Part shown: one piece after another, positions 1 through 9,276 of the stretch
Layout: the number at the start of each line of letters is the position of its first letter
Numbering within the stretch: position 1 is the first letter of the stretch
Origin: Ruegeria sp. SCSIO 43209
Lineage (GTDB): Bacteria > Pseudomonadota > Alphaproteobacteria > Rhodobacterales > Rhodobacteraceae
Direction: 5' to 3'
Length of the DNA stretch: 64,000 bases
NCBI RefSeq assembly: GCF_019904295.1
Contig: NZ_CP065362.1
Location: forward strand, 447,667 to 511,666
Notes under the pieces: generated by a model
What the model saw: only the letters and a program-made list of their open reading frames with translations
The model's database searches: none
What the model was told of the DNA's origin: nothing
Translations under genes and position numbers: made by a program

Positions 1-529
1 CACCGTTTCCACCTGAACTTGGTGGCACAACAAGCGCACCATCGCGCCCATTGCTGCCATCTCGCCCGTAAACGACCTGGCTCACACCGTTGGGTCCGGA
101 GACGTTCACCGGCGGGGTGACAGAGCCAGGAGTACCCGAACTGTTGAAGTTGCTGTTGTACTGAGACAGGGTCAGCTGAGTGGACAAGCTGGCCGTTCCG
201 GTCGCACCAGAATTACTGATCTGAGCCGTTGTTCCCGTTATGGATACAATCTCAAATGCCAGTGGGGGATTGTCGGAGTTGTAAATTGTATCGCCGGCAT
301 CTTTGACGAGAAACACATAGCCATCCGCCGTCTCAACAAAAGCCGTCGTCCCGGCTGTAGGTGTTGAAGCGGGATCCACGATCAGTGCGGTGACTGTCGT
401 ATCCAGACCAGTCACAGGGTTGTTAACAGTGTCTCCAACAATTGAATCTGCGGTCGGCGCGGCAAGCAAAGGTGTTGAATTAAATAGAAAAATAGAAAGC
501 GCAAACAGCAGGTTTGAAAACTTTGACAC
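1..529 (-). CDS. Secreted surface-type protein, 5' part only (runs off left edge)
   Basis: An open minus-strand frame starts with GTG at 529-527 and stays open to position 1, so about 176 N-terminal residues are visible. Residues 1-23 form a Sec-type signal peptide: a short basic start (VSKF), a hydrophobic core (LLFALSIFLF) and a likely cleavage at LLAAP. The mature part is rich in Thr, Ser, Asn, Gly and Val, with few charged residues and no Cys, typical of exported beta-rich surface proteins. Near the edge it becomes Gly-rich (GRDGSNGRDGALVVPP), resembling collagen-like or passenger repeats. An AGGG lies about 8 bases before the GTG. I do not recognise the family; a large adhesin or autotransporter is possible, but the C-terminus is outside the window. 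Confidence 0.6.
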   Translation of the reverse strand, partial: MSKFSNLLFALSIFLFNSTPLLAAPTADSIVGDTVNNPVTGLDTTVTALIVDPASTPTAGTTAFVETADGYVFLVKDAGDTIYNSDNPPLAFEIVSITGTTAQISNSGATGTASLSTQLTLSQYNSNFNSSGTPGSVTPPVNVSGPNGVSQVVYGRDGSNGRDGALVVPPSSGGNG

Positions 530-799
530 CTTGAGACCCTACAACCCAATTCACCAGCACAGAAGGCAAAGAAGAGCTGCACCCAAAAGCAACACATTGC
601 TTTTGGGAATTTCCCCATCACCACCTAAAGAAAGATATGCGCAAGTTTAAGGAGAGTGGATTTCTTAAATTTGTCTAAAACTGGATTTGGTTAAAATAGT
701 GCTAAAATGCCACAACCTGGGTTCATCCCTAAGGCTGGATCAGTTCGGCTGAGTTGGTTTAGGTTCACACAACTTTTCGAAAAAATGAAAGAGCACACT

Positions 800-1837
800 A
801 TGAAGGCTGTCCTGTTCGAGAAGTTCCAACAAACCCCCAAGGTTGTCACAGTCGACGACCCTGCACCCGATACTCATGGCGTTGTTCTGAAGGTCGAAGC
901 CACCGGCGTTTGTCGTAGCGATTGGCACGGGTGGATGGGGCATGACAGTGATATCGAGCTGCCTCACATACCCGGTCATGAGTTGGCTGGCGTGGTCGAA
1001 GCCGTCGGACGGGATGTAAAGAACTGGAAAGTTGGCGACAAGGTAACCGTGCCTTTCGTCTGCGGCTGCGGAACGTGCAGCGAATGTCACGCAGGGCATC
1101 AGCAAACCTGTCTGTATCAAGAGCAACCCGGCTTTACCCATTGGGGCAGTTTCGCGGAATATGTACCAATTCATCAGGCTGACCTTAATTTGGTCGCGCT
1201 GCCTGAAACCATGGAATTTGCAACCGCCGCCAGCCTTGGCTGCAGGTTTGCCACTTCATTCCGCGCGGTCGTCGATCAAGGAAGGGTCTCGGCCGGTCAA
1301 TGGGTTGCCGTACATGGCTGCGGTGGGGTCGGTCTGTCAGCCGTTATGATTGCTGCCGCCGTCGGGGCCAATGTCATCGGGGTTGATCTAGACGAAGCCA
1401 GACTCGAACTTGCGCAAGAACTGGGTGCAGTTGCGACCATTAACGGTACAGATGCTGATGTTCCCGAAGCGATCCGCGAAATCACCAAAGGCGGCTCCCA
1501 TGTGTCAATCGACGCTTTGGGTCATCCCGTCACTATGACCAACTCAATCCTCTGCCTGCGTCCGCGCGGCAAGCACATTCAGGTCGGTCTGATGCTGGGT
1601 GATCACGCTTCGCCAGCAGTACCCATGCCAAAGATCGTAGGACAAGAGATCGAATTGCTTGGTTCGCACGGGATGCAGGCGCATCGCTATGGCGCGATGC
1701 TCGACATGATTAAAAATGGCAAGTTGGATCCGGCCCGGTTGGTGGGGGAAAAAATCAGCCTGGAAGACGCGCCCAAGGCCTTGATAGGGATGGATAAGTT
1801 TACCTCAATCGGTGCGACGGTCATCACAAGGTTCTGA
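800..1837 (+). CDS. Zinc-dependent alcohol dehydrogenase (MDR family)
   Basis: A 345-residue medium-chain dehydrogenase/reductase that oxidises an alcohol or reduces an aldehyde with NAD(H) in the cytoplasm. Catalytic-zinc ligands are visible at Cys38 ([10 protein letters not shown]) and His60-Glu61 (GHE). The four structural-zinc cysteines are at 90, 93, 96 and 104 (CGCGTCSEC then QQTC). The Rossmann motif [10 protein letters not shown] is followed by an acidic VDLD, which favours NAD over NADP. An in-frame ATG at 707 would add 31 residues unlike the family, so I chose the ATG at 800, which gives the usual N-terminus MKAVLFEKF. It stands alone, with a convergent XRE gene downstream; the substrate cannot be told. 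Confidence 0.88.
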   Translation: MKAVLFEKFQQTPKVVTVDDPAPDTHGVVLKVEATGVCRSDWHGWMGHDSDIELPHIPGHELAGVVEAVGRDVKNWKVGDKVTVPFVCGCGTCSECHAGHQQTCLYQEQPGFTHWGSFAEYVPIHQADLNLVALPETMEFATAASLGCRFATSFRAVVDQGRVSAGQWVAVHGCGGVGLSAVMIAAAVGANVIGVDLDEARLELAQELGAVATINGTDADVPEAIREITKGGSHVSIDALGHPVTMTNSILCLRPRGKHIQVGLMLGDHASPAVPMPKIVGQEIELLGSHGMQAHRYGAMLDMIKNGKLDPARLVGEKISLEDAPKALIGMDKFTSIGATVITRF

Positions 1838-1902
1838 GTCACAAACAGGATCCGCCCCGTGCGAAAATGGCGCCACTAAACGGCGATTTAAAAATGCATC
1901 AC

Positions 1903-2715
1903 TCAATTGGCAAGTTCTGTTGGTATCGCTGAAAAATGGGCATCGCCTGATCCCAAAAGGTACTTTCGGACCGCCAGGTCGATTGATTTACTCTGTTCTG
2001 AATAGACACCGCAGGCAGTGAGCGCTTCACGGGCGGTAATGCGCTCATCAAGCCGTTTCCAGATTGTTTTCGCCGCATAAGGGTGTGGAAACGGCCGCCA
2101 AGCCACACCCATTGTCATGCCACGCAAGTATTTTAGCTGTTGGCGATGGGCGGAATAAAGGATGGTCTGCGCAATGCTTCCTTCCTTGCCGCATTCATGT
2201 TCGGTGGCGAAGATCCTGTTACCGCGCAGGGCAACCAGCCCTTCGTAGCGCGAAATCTGCCGAACGCTTTTGTCCGGGGACGTGGCGTTTTCGTGCGAGC
2301 GGATCGTCACGACGCCATCCACCTCCTTAAGTCGAATCAGAGAACAAAAAATGCGCCCCTGCCAAGACGGGGTGCAAAAGAAAGAATGATAGAAGCCCAC
2401 ATAGCGTCTGAGATTCTTCACCTGATCACTGTACGGCTTAACAAACAAGCTGGCAGGAGTTTCTTTCCGACGGACGATCGAGTCTTTTAATGTTTCTTCA
2501 AACTCCGTCCGAGGCGCAAAAAGCTGTGCCTCAGGCAGATCGAAATACCGAGCGATACGGCGTAGGTTGTGGGCAGATGGCAAGCTTTCGCCGTTGAGGT
2601 AGCGATTAAACTGCTGCCTGTTCAGGCCGATTTCTCGACAGACTTGCGAGATATTGCCTCGCTCGGCGCACAAAGACCGTAAATTTGCGGAAAAACTTTC
2701 GGACATAAGCGTCAT
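1903..2715 (-). CDS. XRE-family (Cro/C1 helix-turn-helix) transcriptional regulator
   Basis: A 270-residue regulator with an N-terminal Cro/C1-type helix-turn-helix at about residues 8-62 (ISQVCREIGLNRQQFNRYLN, then SAHNLRRIARYFDLP). The remaining ~200 residues have no motif I recognise and may bind an effector. It is transcribed divergently from the CocE hydrolase and the peptide-importer operon, so control of that operon is the natural inference. A second in-frame ATG three codons in (2706) is equally possible as the start. The 7-bp inverted repeat covering its own start codon (see 2708-2757) would suit autoregulation. Confidence 0.82.
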   Translation of the reverse strand: MTLMSESFSANLRSLCAERGNISQVCREIGLNRQQFNRYLNGESLPSAHNLRRIARYFDLPEAQLFAPRTEFEETLKDSIVRRKETPASLFVKPYSDQVKNLRRYVGFYHSFFCTPSWQGRIFCSLIRLKEVDGVVTIRSHENATSPDKSVRQISRYEGLVALRGNRIFATEHECGKEGSIAQTILYSAHRQQLKYLRGMTMGVAWRPFPHPYAAKTIWKRLDERITAREALTACGVYSEQSKSIDLAVRKYLLGSGDAHFSAIPTELAN

Positions 2716-2757
2716 TTCTTTCGCGTTTTGACGCTATAATGCTAAAGATTGAATAAA
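2708..2757 (+). promoter_or_regulatory. Candidate operator and promoter between XRE regulator and hydrolase operon
   Basis: AGCGTCA (2708-2714) and TGACGCT (2729-2735) form a perfect 7-bp inverted repeat with a 14-base spacer; the left arm covers the XRE start codon. The right arm overlaps a possible plus-strand -35 box TTGACG (2728-2733), followed about 18 bases later by AATAAA (2752-2757) as a weak -10. A regulator bound across both arms would block both divergent promoters. This is seen in sequence only; the promoter call is weak. Confidence 0.35.
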
Positions 2758-2837
2758 AGCGCGTAAAGTAGCTCAGTTCAATAATTTTCGGAATGCGGGT
2801 TGGCTGTACCAAACGCAACAACGGGACCTCGCTCCGA

Positions 2838-4814
2838 ATGTCCACAAAAATCATCGAAAACACCTGGATCCCCCTGCCGGATGGTCGGAAACTGGCTGCA
2901 CGAATTTGGTTGCCCGAAACCGGGCCGTCACCCGCCATTCTGGAATACCTCCCCTATCGCAAACGGGATGGAACTGCGCCGCGAGATGCAACCACTCATC
3001 CAGTATTTGCCGAGGCAGGATACGCCTGCATCCGCGTCGACATTGCCGGGACCGGTGATAGCGAGGGGCAGTTCGACGACGAGTATTCGGAACAGGAACT
3101 CCGCGATGGTGAAGCCGTTCTGAGTTGGATCGCCGCACAAAACTGGTGCGACGGAAACATTGGGATGATCGGTATCTCCTGGGGAGGGTTCAATGGGCTG
3201 CAGCTGGCCTTTCGCCATCCGCCCGAGCTCAAGGCGGTGGTCAGTGTTGCCTCGACCGTGGATCGGTACGCCGATGACATACACTTCATGGGCGGCTGCC
3301 TGTTAAGCGACAATATCAACTGGGGCAGTCAGATGTTCGCCTATTTGACACGGCCCGCAGACCCCGAGCTGCGATCTGATTGGCGAGAAGACTGGCTTGC
3401 CCGACTTGAGAATGTACCATTCTCAGCAGCCGATTGGCTGCGTCATCCAACGCGCAGCGCGTTCTGGAAACATGGCTCGGTTTGCGAGGATTGGTCGGCG
3501 ATTCAAGCTCCGGTTCTTGCGATAACGGGTTGGTCGGATGCATATGTCAACGCTCCGCCAGCGCTGGCAGCAAATCTGGCCGTGCCGTCAAAAGCGCTGA
3601 TCGGACCGTGGGAGCACCGCTATCCGCATATCTCGAAACTAGAGGCTGGGGATTTCCACTCCGAGGTGATCGGCTGGTTTGATCGCTGGCTGAAGGGGCA
3701 GCAGAATGGCGCCGAAGACCTGCCCGCCTACCGAACCTATATGCAGGATCATTTTGGCCCGAGCAAAAAGAACAAACCCAGGCAGGGCCGCTGGATCGCC
3801 GAGACAGAATGGCCGTCGCCCAATGTCAGTGATGAAGTCTGGCATTTGGGATTGGGTGGGTTTTCCGACGTCGCCATTACGGCCGAGACAACCGTATCGA
3901 ATCCGGCCCATATCGGACAGGCTGGCGGGTATTTCTGCCCGGGCATGCGGATCGACAATGAGTTGGCCGAAGATCAGGCAGCCGATGACGCACTGTCGCT
4001 TTGTTTCGATACGGCACCGCTGGACAAGCCGCTTGAACTGCTTGGACGGGCGCGACTGAAACTGTCCTTCACCGTGGACAGACCGGTAGCCCAACTGATT
4101 GCGCGATTGTGTGATGTCGCCCCGGATGGGGTTTCTCAGCGGATCACCTATCGGGCGCTGAACCTGACGCACTACAAGAGCCACGAGACCCCTGAAGCGT
4201 TGATTCCCGGTCAGGTCTACAGTGCGGAAATTGCACTAAATGAGTGCGCGCATCGCGTGAAACCCGGTCAAATCCTGCGTCTTGCGCTGTCTACCTCTTA
4301 CTGGCCAATCGTTTGGCCCGCGCCAGAAGCAGCAGAGGTGACGTTGCAACTGCAAGGTTCGGCGCTGTATTTGCCGGTTCGGACGATGTCTGAGGAAGCT
4401 GATCCTGCACATCCCGGACCAGCGCAGGATTATCCGACGTTGCAAAGCACCGAGCTGCGCGCGCCGTCGGGCCGATCCGAACGGCGCATCGAAGCGGACG
4501 GAACCGTCATACTTGAGACATTCGACGACTACGGCAAAGCACAGGACCCCGGCCACGGCCTGATCGTCGGAAGCCACGTCGCCATGCGCTATGCGATCCA
4601 TCCTGATGACCCAGCGACCGCGCAATTCACGGCGGGCTGGCGTTTCACGTTCGAGAGGGACGAATGGCAGGTCGAGATCAGCACCGAAAACGCGATGACC
4701 TGTGACGTCGAGAATTTCTATCTGCATCGAAAACTGCGCGCCACCGAAGGCGCGGACAAAACAGAAGTTCTGACAAAGGAATGGAACGAAACCATCCCGC
4801 GCAGGCTTCTGTAA
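2838..4814 (+). CDS. CocE/NonD-family serine hydrolase (X-Pro dipeptidyl-peptidase-like)
   Basis: A 658-residue alpha/beta hydrolase of the cocaine esterase/glutaryl-7-ACA acylase type, which cleaves acyl esters, amides or X-Pro peptides. The nucleophile elbow is GISWGGF; the Asp is in GWSDAYVNAP and the His in GPWEHRYPH. The C-terminal ~250 residues form the jelly-roll domain usual in the family. The upstream ATG at 2793 would add 15 residues unlike the family, so I prefer 2838, though neither has a clear Shine-Dalgarno. It lies 25 bases before the peptide-binding protein gene, so it is probably the first gene of the importer operon. It has no obvious signal peptide, so it likely acts on imported substrate in the cytoplasm. 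Confidence 0.85.
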   Translation: MSTKIIENTWIPLPDGRKLAARIWLPETGPSPAILEYLPYRKRDGTAPRDATTHPVFAEAGYACIRVDIAGTGDSEGQFDDEYSEQELRDGEAVLSWIAAQNWCDGNIGMIGISWGGFNGLQLAFRHPPELKAVVSVASTVDRYADDIHFMGGCLLSDNINWGSQMFAYLTRPADPELRSDWREDWLARLENVPFSAADWLRHPTRSAFWKHGSVCEDWSAIQAPVLAITGWSDAYVNAPPALAANLAVPSKALIGPWEHRYPHISKLEAGDFHSEVIGWFDRWLKGQQNGAEDLPAYRTYMQDHFGPSKKNKPRQGRWIAETEWPSPNVSDEVWHLGLGGFSDVAITAETTVSNPAHIGQAGGYFCPGMRIDNELAEDQAADDALSLCFDTAPLDKPLELLGRARLKLSFTVDRPVAQLIARLCDVAPDGVSQRITYRALNLTHYKSHETPEALIPGQVYSAEIALNECAHRVKPGQILRLALSTSYWPIVWPAPEAAEVTLQLQGSALYLPVRTMSEEADPAHPGPAQDYPTLQSTELRAPSGRSERRIEADGTVILETFDDYGKAQDPGHGLIVGSHVAMRYAIHPDDPATAQFTAGWRFTFERDEWQVEISTENAMTCDVENFYLHRKLRATEGADKTEVLTKEWNETIPRRLL

Positions 4815-4839
4815 ACGATCTGACCCAAGGGAGAACATC

Positions 4840-6405
4840 ATGAAAATCGAATGGACAAAAGCAAATGTCGGGCGCAGGGGCTTCTTGAAAGGGGCAACTG
4901 CGCTTGGGGCGGCATCCGCGCTGCCTGCAAGCTGGGCCAATCGCGCCTTCGCCGCTGATGACGGGGTGTTGCGGGTGCGCGCCTACGGTGATGCCCAGAA
5001 CATGGACCCCGCACATTCCGTCGGTGTTGTCGAAGAAGAAGTGCATGCCTCGATTTACAACAAGTTGATCCAATACAAGCCCGGCGAGGAATGGGGTTGG
5101 CAGCTGGATGCGGCGGCGATGATCGAGCAGGTTGACCCGACCCATATCAAGTTCGCCCTACGCGATGATATCGGTTTCACCAATGGCTTCGGTGCGATGA
5201 CCGCTGAAGACGTGAAATTCAGCATGGAGCGCATCGTGGACGATGCGACCGAAAGCCCGAACAAGCCCGATTTGGGTCCGTTCAGCCATGTCGAAGTGAG
5301 CAGCGAACGCGAAGGTACCATCGTTCTGAACGAGCCGTTTGCTCCGATTTGGTCGATCGCCCTGCCCTACATAACCGGCAACATCGTCTCGAAAGCTGCG
5401 GTCGAGGCCGCAGGGGGCCGCATCGGGGCTGATCCGGTCGCTGAATCCGGCCCTTATCTGCGGGACAGCTGGTCACCCAAAGAAAAAACCGTGCTTAAGC
5501 GCAACCCGGATTGGAAGGGTGACGCACCAACATGGGACACAATCGAAATCCTGCCGATCGACGACGAAAACACCGCCGAGATCGCCTTTGAGGCGGGCGA
5601 ACTGGACATGACTCGGGTTTCGCTGGGATCGGTCGAACGCTATCGGGCCGGTGTTCCGAACGGCGGATCTTTGGTCGAGAAACCCTCACTGTTCTATGTC
5701 TGGTTGGGCATGAATCTGGATCACCCCAAGCTTCAGAACCCAAAACTGCGTCAGGCGATTCAACATGCAGTCGACGTACCAAGCATCCTAGAGGCGGCCT
5801 ATTTTGGAGCCGCTGAACCCTCGACAGGCATCATCGCACCTGGCCTTGCGGGCCACCGCCCGCAATCTCTGGTCCCTCCGGCGGCAAACTTCGAGAAAGC
5901 GGCGCAATTGCTGGCGGAATCTGGCGAGACCAATGTGACGCTTACGCTGGACACGCTGAACAAGACCACTTTCACCACGACGGCTCAGATCATTCAGGCA
6001 ACTCTGGCGCAGATCGGGATCACGGTCGAAGTCAACGTACTGGAATCCGGTGCATTCTGGGCAAGCGGAGACAACGAGAACCTGCAACTGGTTCTGAACC
6101 GCTTCTCGATGACCCCCGATCCATATTATGCGACGGCCTGGTTCACCACCGAACAGGTCGGCATCTGGAACTGGGAGCGGTTCAGCAACGCTGAATTTGA
6201 CGAAATTCACAACTCGGCATTCAAGGAAGCGGATGTGGCCAAACGCGCTGAGATGTATCAGCGGGCGCAGTATCTGATGGAAGAAAGTGGTGCCTACCGC
6301 TTTATCACCCACGAGGCGACACCGGTGATTCATTCGGCGCGTGTCACCCCCGCGCTAAGACCCGACGGTCTGGCACTGCTGCGGTACTTCGGCAAGGCGA
6401 CCTGA
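4840..6405 (+). CDS. Peptide-type ABC transporter substrate-binding protein (SBP family 5)
   Basis: A 521-residue periplasmic binding protein of the DppA/OppA family. A twin-arginine signal is clear: RRGFLKG at residues 12-18, a hydrophobic stretch, and likely cleavage after AFA at about residue 38, so it is exported folded by Tat. The family-5 body is evident (DAQNMDPAHS, DVKFSMERI, AESGPYLRDSW). It is preceded by AAGGGAGAACATC, a good ribosome site. It is followed by two permeases and two ATPases, so it should deliver its ligand to that complex. Downstream hydrolases suggest a peptide or amide ligand, but the family also binds nickel, sugars and opines. Confidence 0.92.
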   Translation: MKIEWTKANVGRRGFLKGATALGAASALPASWANRAFAADDGVLRVRAYGDAQNMDPAHSVGVVEEEVHASIYNKLIQYKPGEEWGWQLDAAAMIEQVDPTHIKFALRDDIGFTNGFGAMTAEDVKFSMERIVDDATESPNKPDLGPFSHVEVSSEREGTIVLNEPFAPIWSIALPYITGNIVSKAAVEAAGGRIGADPVAESGPYLRDSWSPKEKTVLKRNPDWKGDAPTWDTIEILPIDDENTAEIAFEAGELDMTRVSLGSVERYRAGVPNGGSLVEKPSLFYVWLGMNLDHPKLQNPKLRQAIQHAVDVPSILEAAYFGAAEPSTGIIAPGLAGHRPQSLVPPAANFEKAAQLLAESGETNVTLTLDTLNKTTFTTTAQIIQATLAQIGITVEVNVLESGAFWASGDNENLQLVLNRFSMTPDPYYATAWFTTEQVGIWNWERFSNAEFDEIHNSAFKEADVAKRAEMYQRAQYLMEESGAYRFITHEATPVIHSARVTPALRPDGLALLRYFGKAT

Positions 6406-6491
6406 CCTCCCAAAGGTCGGCTACGTCCGGCGGGATTTGACGCCCGCCGGACAAAACAGCTCGCCACCCATCCACAAGGAGCCAGCTTTTC

Positions 6492-7430
6492 ATGTTGAAG
6501 TTTGCAACCCGCCGCTTCGGGCTAGCGCTGCTTATCCTCTTCGTGGCGGTTACCGTCATGTTCCTGATGATCCGCGCCGTCCCCGGGGACCCGGTCCAGA
6601 TCATGTTGGGGCCACGCGCAACACCTGAGCTTCAGGCCCAGCTCACCGCTGCGTTGGCGCTGGATCAACCAATCTGGAAACAGCTGGTCATATTCTATGG
6701 AAACCTGGCCCGTGGCGATCTGGGAATCGACGTATTCTCGGGCCGGTCAGTGACAGATATCGTGTTCCAGCAGCTACCCTACACTCTGGAACTGATCTTT
6801 GCGTCGATCCTGTGGTCCGCCACTTTGGGAATTGCACTTGGGGCATATGCCGCTGCCCATCCAAACACTCTGATCGATCGCATTGCGGCGGCGATTTCGG
6901 TCAGTTTTGTTGCAGCACCCGCCTTTGTCGTAGCACTTCTGTCGCTATTGGTCTTTGCCGTGCATCTTCAGTGGTTTCCAGCCATCGGCGCGGGCGAAGG
7001 CTTCTGGGGCCGCATTGATCACCTCGTCTTGCCCGCCTTTGCCATCGGGCTAAGCTGGGTGGGCTACATCGCGCGGTTGGTGCGCGCCTCGATGTTGGAA
7101 GTCTTAGGCGAAAACCACGTTCGGACCGCACGAGCCTTCGGTATCGCAGAGCGCCGCGTGGTGATGGTTTATGCCTTGCGTATCGCCATTCTTCCGGTTG
7201 TCACGGTGATCGGCGTCGGCATGGGTTTCCTGCTGAGCTCGGCCGTATTCGCCGAAATAGTGTTCGCGCGCCCGGGTCTGGGCAAGCTGGTGATCGACAG
7301 CATAACCACCCGCAATTACCCGATTGTCATGGGCTCGGTTCTGATCTCAACCGGTTTGTTCGTCGTGTCGACCGCACTGGCGGACCTGATCAATGCGTGG
7401 CTCGACCCACGCGCTAGACAAGCGCATTGA
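6492..7430 (+). CDS. Peptide ABC transporter permease, DppB type
   Basis: A 312-residue inner-membrane permease of the DppB/OppB family. The N-terminus has the family pattern (one membrane span, then DPVQIMLGPRATPE in the first periplasmic loop), followed by about five further spans. The inner-membrane EAA-type loop that contacts the ATPase is around ARLVRASMLEVLGENHVRTA. GGAGCC about 7 bases upstream supports the ATG at 6492. It pairs with the next gene, which starts 11 bases after its stop. Confidence 0.93.
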   Translation: MLKFATRRFGLALLILFVAVTVMFLMIRAVPGDPVQIMLGPRATPELQAQLTAALALDQPIWKQLVIFYGNLARGDLGIDVFSGRSVTDIVFQQLPYTLELIFASILWSATLGIALGAYAAAHPNTLIDRIAAAISVSFVAAPAFVVALLSLLVFAVHLQWFPAIGAGEGFWGRIDHLVLPAFAIGLSWVGYIARLVRASMLEVLGENHVRTARAFGIAERRVVMVYALRIAILPVVTVIGVGMGFLLSSAVFAEIVFARPGLGKLVIDSITTRNYPIVMGSVLISTGLFVVSTALADLINAWLDPRARQAH

Positions 7431-7441
7431 GGAAAGCCGAA

Positions 7442-8299
7442 ATGGAAAAATCTCGTTCTGAACTTGGTCAGATCATTGTCGGCGTCGCCCGCGACCCTCT
7501 GGGTCTGATTGGTTTGGTCATTGTCGGCACCATCGTCTTCTGTGCGATTTTCGCCTATTGGATTGTGCCCTATGATCCTGTGGCCATGGATATCAAAGCC
7601 CGGTTGCAAGGCCCGTCTGCCGAGCACCTTCTGGGTACGGACCAACTTGGCCGCGATACGTTTTCCCGCGTGATTGCCGGCGGTCAGGTTGCGTTGAAAG
7701 TCGCCTTGCCTGCCGTCTTTGGTGCTATGGCAATTGGCCTAACCTTGGGAATGATTGCGGGGTATGGGCCAAAATGGCTCGACAACCTGTTGATGTTGTT
7801 CTTTGACACCATCCGGTCCTTCCCGACCGTAATGTTTGCGCTGGCCGTTGTGGCCCTGGTCGGTCCCAGTTTGCAAACGGTTGTGTTCGTGGTGATGGCG
7901 ACTTCGATCCCAACCTATGGCCGTGTGGCGCGAACGCAGACCCTGACGTTGCGCAATTCCGAGTTCATTCTGGCCGAGCGTTCGATGGGGGCCAGCATGG
8001 CCCGCATCTTGGGTGTGCACATGCTACCAAATATCGTGGGGGTTCTGGCCGTCCTGGCTGCTATGGACATCCCGACGGTGATCGCGCTTGAGGCGGGGCT
8101 GTCCTTTCTCGGGCTTGGCGTGAAGCCCCCAACCCCCAGTTGGGGCGCACTTCTGAAGGACGGGTATTCCCTGATCCGACAGACACCTTGGCTGGTGGTG
8201 GGCGGCGGTCTGCCGATCATTCTGGCAACCCTGGGCTTTACGTTTTTAGGGGAATCCCTGCGCGACGTGGTTGATCCCAAACTGAGGAAACAGCGATGA
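7442..8299 (+). CDS. Peptide ABC transporter permease, DppC type
   Basis: A 285-residue inner-membrane permease of the DppC/OppC family: a cytoplasmic start, one span, then the periplasmic motif EHLLGTDQLGRDTFSRVI that marks this subunit, and five more spans. The coupling loop is RVARTQTLTLRNSEFILAER. A TTG at 7427 could extend it by five codons, but TGAGGAAAG sits just before the ATG at 7442, which I prefer. Its end overlaps the first ATPase by 4 bases (ATGA), showing translational coupling. Confidence 0.93.
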   Translation: MEKSRSELGQIIVGVARDPLGLIGLVIVGTIVFCAIFAYWIVPYDPVAMDIKARLQGPSAEHLLGTDQLGRDTFSRVIAGGQVALKVALPAVFGAMAIGLTLGMIAGYGPKWLDNLLMLFFDTIRSFPTVMFALAVVALVGPSLQTVVFVVMATSIPTYGRVARTQTLTLRNSEFILAERSMGASMARILGVHMLPNIVGVLAVLAAMDIPTVIALEAGLSFLGLGVKPPTPSWGALLKDGYSLIRQTPWLVVGGGLPIILATLGFTFLGESLRDVVDPKLRKQR

Positions 8300-9276
8300 C
8301 CGAAACTCTTCTGGAAATCGAGAACCTCAGCGTCGATTATGAAACGGCACGCGGAGATCTCAAGGCATTGCGGGATATCACCTTTGACATCCGCAAAGGT
8401 GAGATCGTGGGTATTGTCGGTGAGTCTGGTTGCGGAAAATCAACCTTGATCTCGTCGATCCTGCGGCTGACCGCACCGAACACGCGGTTCCGGCAAGGCG
8501 AAATACGCTTTAAGGGGCAAGACCTGTTGCAAGTGCCTGAACGCAGGATGCGGGATCTGCGCGGGTCAGATATCTCGATCATCTTTCAAGACCCGATGCA
8601 GACCCACAATCCGGTTTTGACCATTGGCCAGCAGATGGTTGATATTCAGCATCGATCAAAGACAAGCAGGCAGGTAAAACTGGCCAATGCGGCAAAGATG
8701 CTGGGGGCTGTTGGAATTCCGGACCCTGAAGCGCGCTTAAAGCGGTTTCCCCACGAGTTTTCTGGCGGAATGCGACAGCGGATCGCGATTGCCATGGCGT
8801 TGATGTCGAAACCCGACCTGCTGATCGCGGATGAGCCGACCACCGCGCTGGACGCCACGCTTGAGGTGCAGATCATCGAACGCCTGCAAGAGCTGCAGCG
8901 CGAGTTCGATTGCGCCATCCTGTTCATCTCGCACCATCTGGGTGTGATCGCGGAACTCTGTGATCGCGTAGTGGTAATGTACGCAGGCGCCGTGGTCGAA
9001 AGCGGCGAGGTGCGCGAGATTTTTCACAATCCCAAGCACCCTTACACACGCCGTCTGATTGATTGTGATCCCGGCCATATCAAGGAACGCGCGCGGGTTC
9101 TGCCAACTATTCCGGGCGAAGTGCCCGATCTGGCCAACCTGCCCGGCGGCTGTATTTTCCGCGACCGCTGCGATCAGGCGATGCCACGCTGCGCAACGGA
9201 CGTTCCGCCCTTGGATCGTCTGAAAGAAGGGCATCACGCCGCCTGCTGGCTGAACCATGAGGAGGCCGTGACATGA
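8296..9276 (+). CDS. Peptide ABC transporter ATP-binding protein, DppD type
   Basis: A 326-residue ATPase. Walker A is GESGCGKST at residues 42-50, the signature is FSGGMRQR, and Walker B is LLIADEPTT. The C-terminal extension with GCIFRDRCDQAMPRC is the cysteine-containing motif typical of oligopeptide-family ATPases (OppD/DppD). It overlaps the permease before and the ATPase after by 4 bases each, so the five transport genes are one coupled unit. It should form a heterodimer with the next product. Confidence 0.94.
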   Translation: MTETLLEIENLSVDYETARGDLKALRDITFDIRKGEIVGIVGESGCGKSTLISSILRLTAPNTRFRQGEIRFKGQDLLQVPERRMRDLRGSDISIIFQDPMQTHNPVLTIGQQMVDIQHRSKTSRQVKLANAAKMLGAVGIPDPEARLKRFPHEFSGGMRQRIAIAMALMSKPDLLIADEPTTALDATLEVQIIERLQELQREFDCAILFISHHLGVIAELCDRVVVMYAGAVVESGEVREIFHNPKHPYTRRLIDCDPGHIKERARVLPTIPGEVPDLANLPGGCIFRDRCDQAMPRCATDVPPLDRLKEGHHAACWLNHEEAVT

